Shown here piece after piece: positions 62,501-64,000 of a DNA stretch of 64,000 nt. The stretch is taken from the NCBI GenBank assembly GCA_041725895.1, contig JBGRQA010000008.1, forward strand, positions 62,001-126,000, given 5' to 3'. The position numbers and the translations under genes were made by a program. The notes beneath the pieces were generated by a model. That model did not search any database. It saw only the letters and a list, made by a program, of their open reading frames with translations, and was not told the origin of the DNA. How positions within the stretch are numbered: position 1 is the stretch's first letter; the number at the start of each line of letters is the position of its first letter. The DNA comes from JBGRQA01 sp041725895. Its GTDB lineage: Bacteria; Bacteroidota; Bacteroidia; Bacteroidales; Marinifilaceae.

Positions 62501-62697
62501 GTGTAATATTTGTTCTCATAGGAGTAAGTATGTTGGTAGCTCTGGGCTTCCTTTTCGGCTTTTTATGGGCTGTAAAAAAAGGCCAGTACGATGATTCCTA
62601 CTCCCCGTCCGTAAGAATTCTGTTTGAAGATCAAAAAGAAGAAGAAAAAGACACGAAAGACAAAGAAACAAGTAAGCAAAATACCGATAAGAACTAA
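62497..62697 (+). CDS. ccoS: cbb3-type cytochrome oxidase assembly protein CcoS
   Basis: A 66-residue protein with one N-terminal membrane segment (VIFVLIGVSMLVALGFLFGFLWAV), the CcoS pattern KKGQYDDSYSPSVRILFED and a highly charged tail. CcoS is needed for cofactor insertion into the cbb3 oxidase. It overlaps the end of ccoI by 4 bp and stops 17 bp before ccoN, so all three are co-transcribed. Confidence 0.93.
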   Translation: MSVIFVLIGVSMLVALGFLFGFLWAVKKGQYDDSYSPSVRILFEDQKEEEKDTKDKETSKQNTDKN

Positions 62698-62714
62698 CCA
62701 TAAATTTGCAGTTA

Positions 62715-64000
62715 ATGGAAACACAACACTTTTCGTACGATAATAAAATCGTAAAATACTTTTCCTACGCCACCGTAATTTGGGGGATTGTAGGAATGGC
62801 CGTGGGTCTGCTTGTTGCCCTGCAACTGGCATTTCCGATCTTTAATTTCGATCTGGCCTACACCACCTTTGGTAGAGTCCGTCCGATTCATACCAACGCG
62901 GTGATCTTTGCCTTTGTGGGAAACGGCATATTTGCCGCTGTTTACTACTCACTTCAGCGTTTGCTTAAGGCTCGGATGTTCAGCGATCGTTTGAGCTGGA
63001 TCCACTTCTGGGGTTGGCAACTGATTATTGTTGCTGCTGCGGTCACCTTCGTGCTGGGCTACACCACCAGTAAGGAGTACGCCGAGTTGGAGTGGCCCAT
63101 CGATATTGCCATTACCATTATTTGGGTGGTATTCGGATGGAACATGTTCGGAACCATTCTTAAAAGAAGAGCCGATCACCTTTACGTTTCCATTTGGTTC
63201 TACATTGCAACTTTTGTTACTGTAGCTGTACTGCACATTGGAAACTCCATTGAACTGCCCTACAGCTGGATTCAAAGCTACCCTGTTTATGCAGGTGTGC
63301 AGGATGCCCTTGTACAGTGGTGGTATGGACACAATGCGGTGGCTTTCTTCCTTACCACCCCATACCTTGGATTGATGTACTACTTCCTGCCCAAAGCGGC
63401 CAATCGTCCGGTGTATTCCTACCGATTGTCCATTATTCACTTTTGGGCACTGGTGTTCCTTTATATTTGGGCCGGACCTCATCACCTACTTTATACGGCT
63501 CTTCCCGACTGGGCACAGTCGTTGGGTGTTGTATTCTCCATTATGCTAATTGCTCCTTCCTGGGGGGGAATGTTCAACGGATTGTTAACTCTTCGAGGAG
63601 CCTGGGATAAGGTTCGAGACAATGCCGTATTGAAATTTATGGTTGTAGCCGTTACCTGTTATGGTATGTCTACCTTCGAAGGCCCAATGATGTCTTTAAA
63701 ATGGGTGAACTCCCTTACACACTATACAGACTGGACCATTGCTCATGTTCACATCGGGGCGTTAGGATGGAACGGCTTTCTAACCTTTGGTATGCTGTAC
63801 TACCTGGCTCCTAAAATGTGGAAAACCAAGTTATACTCCATGAAGTTGGCCAACGCCCACTTCTGGCTGGGGACATTGGGTATGATCTTTTACGCCTTGC
63901 CCTTGTACTTTGGAGCCATTGTTCAAACCCTAATGTGGAAAGAGTTTACTCCTGACGGATTGCTGACCTATCCAAACTTCCTGGAAACCATCACCCAAAT
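62715..64000 (+). CDS. ccoN: cbb3-type cytochrome c oxidase subunit I (partial, right edge)
   Basis: Catalytic heme-copper subunit of the high-affinity cbb3 oxidase, which reduces oxygen at low concentrations. The visible 428 residues start METQHFSYDNKIVKYFSYAT and run through about ten membrane segments. Histidines include RPIHTN (low-spin heme), WAGPHHLLYT (CuB pair) and IAHVHIGALGWNG, the pattern of CcoN. In Bacteroidota ccoN is often fused to ccoO, so the gene may continue far past the window. No stop codon is visible. Confidence 0.95.
   Translation, partial: METQHFSYDNKIVKYFSYATVIWGIVGMAVGLLVALQLAFPIFNFDLAYTTFGRVRPIHTNAVIFAFVGNGIFAAVYYSLQRLLKARMFSDRLSWIHFWGWQLIIVAAAVTFVLGYTTSKEYAELEWPIDIAITIIWVVFGWNMFGTILKRRADHLYVSIWFYIATFVTVAVLHIGNSIELPYSWIQSYPVYAGVQDALVQWWYGHNAVAFFLTTPYLGLMYYFLPKAANRPVYSYRLSIIHFWALVFLYIWAGPHHLLYTALPDWAQSLGVVFSIMLIAPSWGGMFNGLLTLRGAWDKVRDNAVLKFMVVAVTCYGMSTFEGPMMSLKWVNSLTHYTDWTIAHVHIGALGWNGFLTFGMLYYLAPKMWKTKLYSMKLANAHFWLGTLGMIFYALPLYFGAIVQTLMWKEFTPDGLLTYPNFLETITQ

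Overview
The window looks like a chromosomal segment of a marine, facultatively anaerobic Bacteroidota, most likely of the Marinilabiliales/Marinifilaceae type. The evidence is gene content (a type IX secretion/gliding C-terminal domain protein, DUF4290, a PorV/PorQ-like outer-membrane protein, a TonB receptor with a carboxypeptidase-regulatory-like N-terminus, a DAHP synthase/chorismate mutase fusion, a CcoI-CcoS-CcoN order) and promoters of the TTG-N18/19-TAnnTTTG kind typical of the phylum. I saw no rRNA, tRNA, CRISPR array, phage or complete insertion sequence. The placement below phylum level is an inference.

Layout. 1-2.2 kb: the str operon on the minus strand (rpsL-rpsG-fusA, fusA cut by the window edge) with two tandem promoters. 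2.4-4.6 kb: a divergent second EF-G whose switch II catalytic histidine is replaced by serine. 4.7-13.9 kb: a T9SS-type surface protein, PcrA/UvrD helicase, DUF4290, MurA (active-site Cys replaced by Asp), a TlpA thioredoxin, and grpE-dnaJ. 14-20.3 kb: an ABC-2 exporter pair, a Ppx/GppA phosphatase followed by an NtrC-type regulator that lacks a DNA-binding domain, and the [FeFe]-hydrogenase maturation GTPase HydF. 20.3-29.3 kb: a saccharopine dehydrogenase-like enzyme, an SLC12-like transporter, a periplasmic-binding-type protein without export signal, coaD, a serine hydrolase and two thioredoxin-fold proteins. 29.3-29.9 kb is an intergenic island with a REP-like element and a 21-bp periodic array. 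29.9-41.9 kb: NUDIX/pyrE, a small His/Cys-rich protein with a TonB receptor carrying a His/Glu-rich loop (probable divalent metal uptake), birA/rsfS, ftsH, a LUD protein, cdsA, a beta-propeller protein and an SDR lacking its catalytic Tyr/Lys. 42-50.8 kb: PorV-like protein, pssA, CAAX protease, a catalytically dead transglutaminase-like protein, an HU-like protein followed by a 22-bp periodic array of TGCGCGCA words, the alternative lipid II flippase Amj with a NUDIX hydrolase, and a PAS histidine kinase. 51-54.5 kb: a reductive dehalogenase pair (catalytic subunit plus small membrane anchor) downstream of a membrane-bound AraC regulator. 54.7-55.8 kb: aromatic amino acid entry enzyme.

56.5-64 kb is the most interesting block: a Tat-exported four-cluster Fe-S protein, an NrfD-type quinol-site membrane protein and a membrane-anchored mono-heme cytochrome c, directly followed by the cbb3 oxidase assembly genes ccoI-ccoS and the oxidase subunit ccoN (cut by the right edge). 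I read this as a reduced relative of alternative complex III that may pass electrons from menaquinol to cytochrome c and then to the cbb3 oxidase, in place of a bc1 complex. Electron transport genes for oxygen and for organohalides therefore lie within 13 kb of each other.
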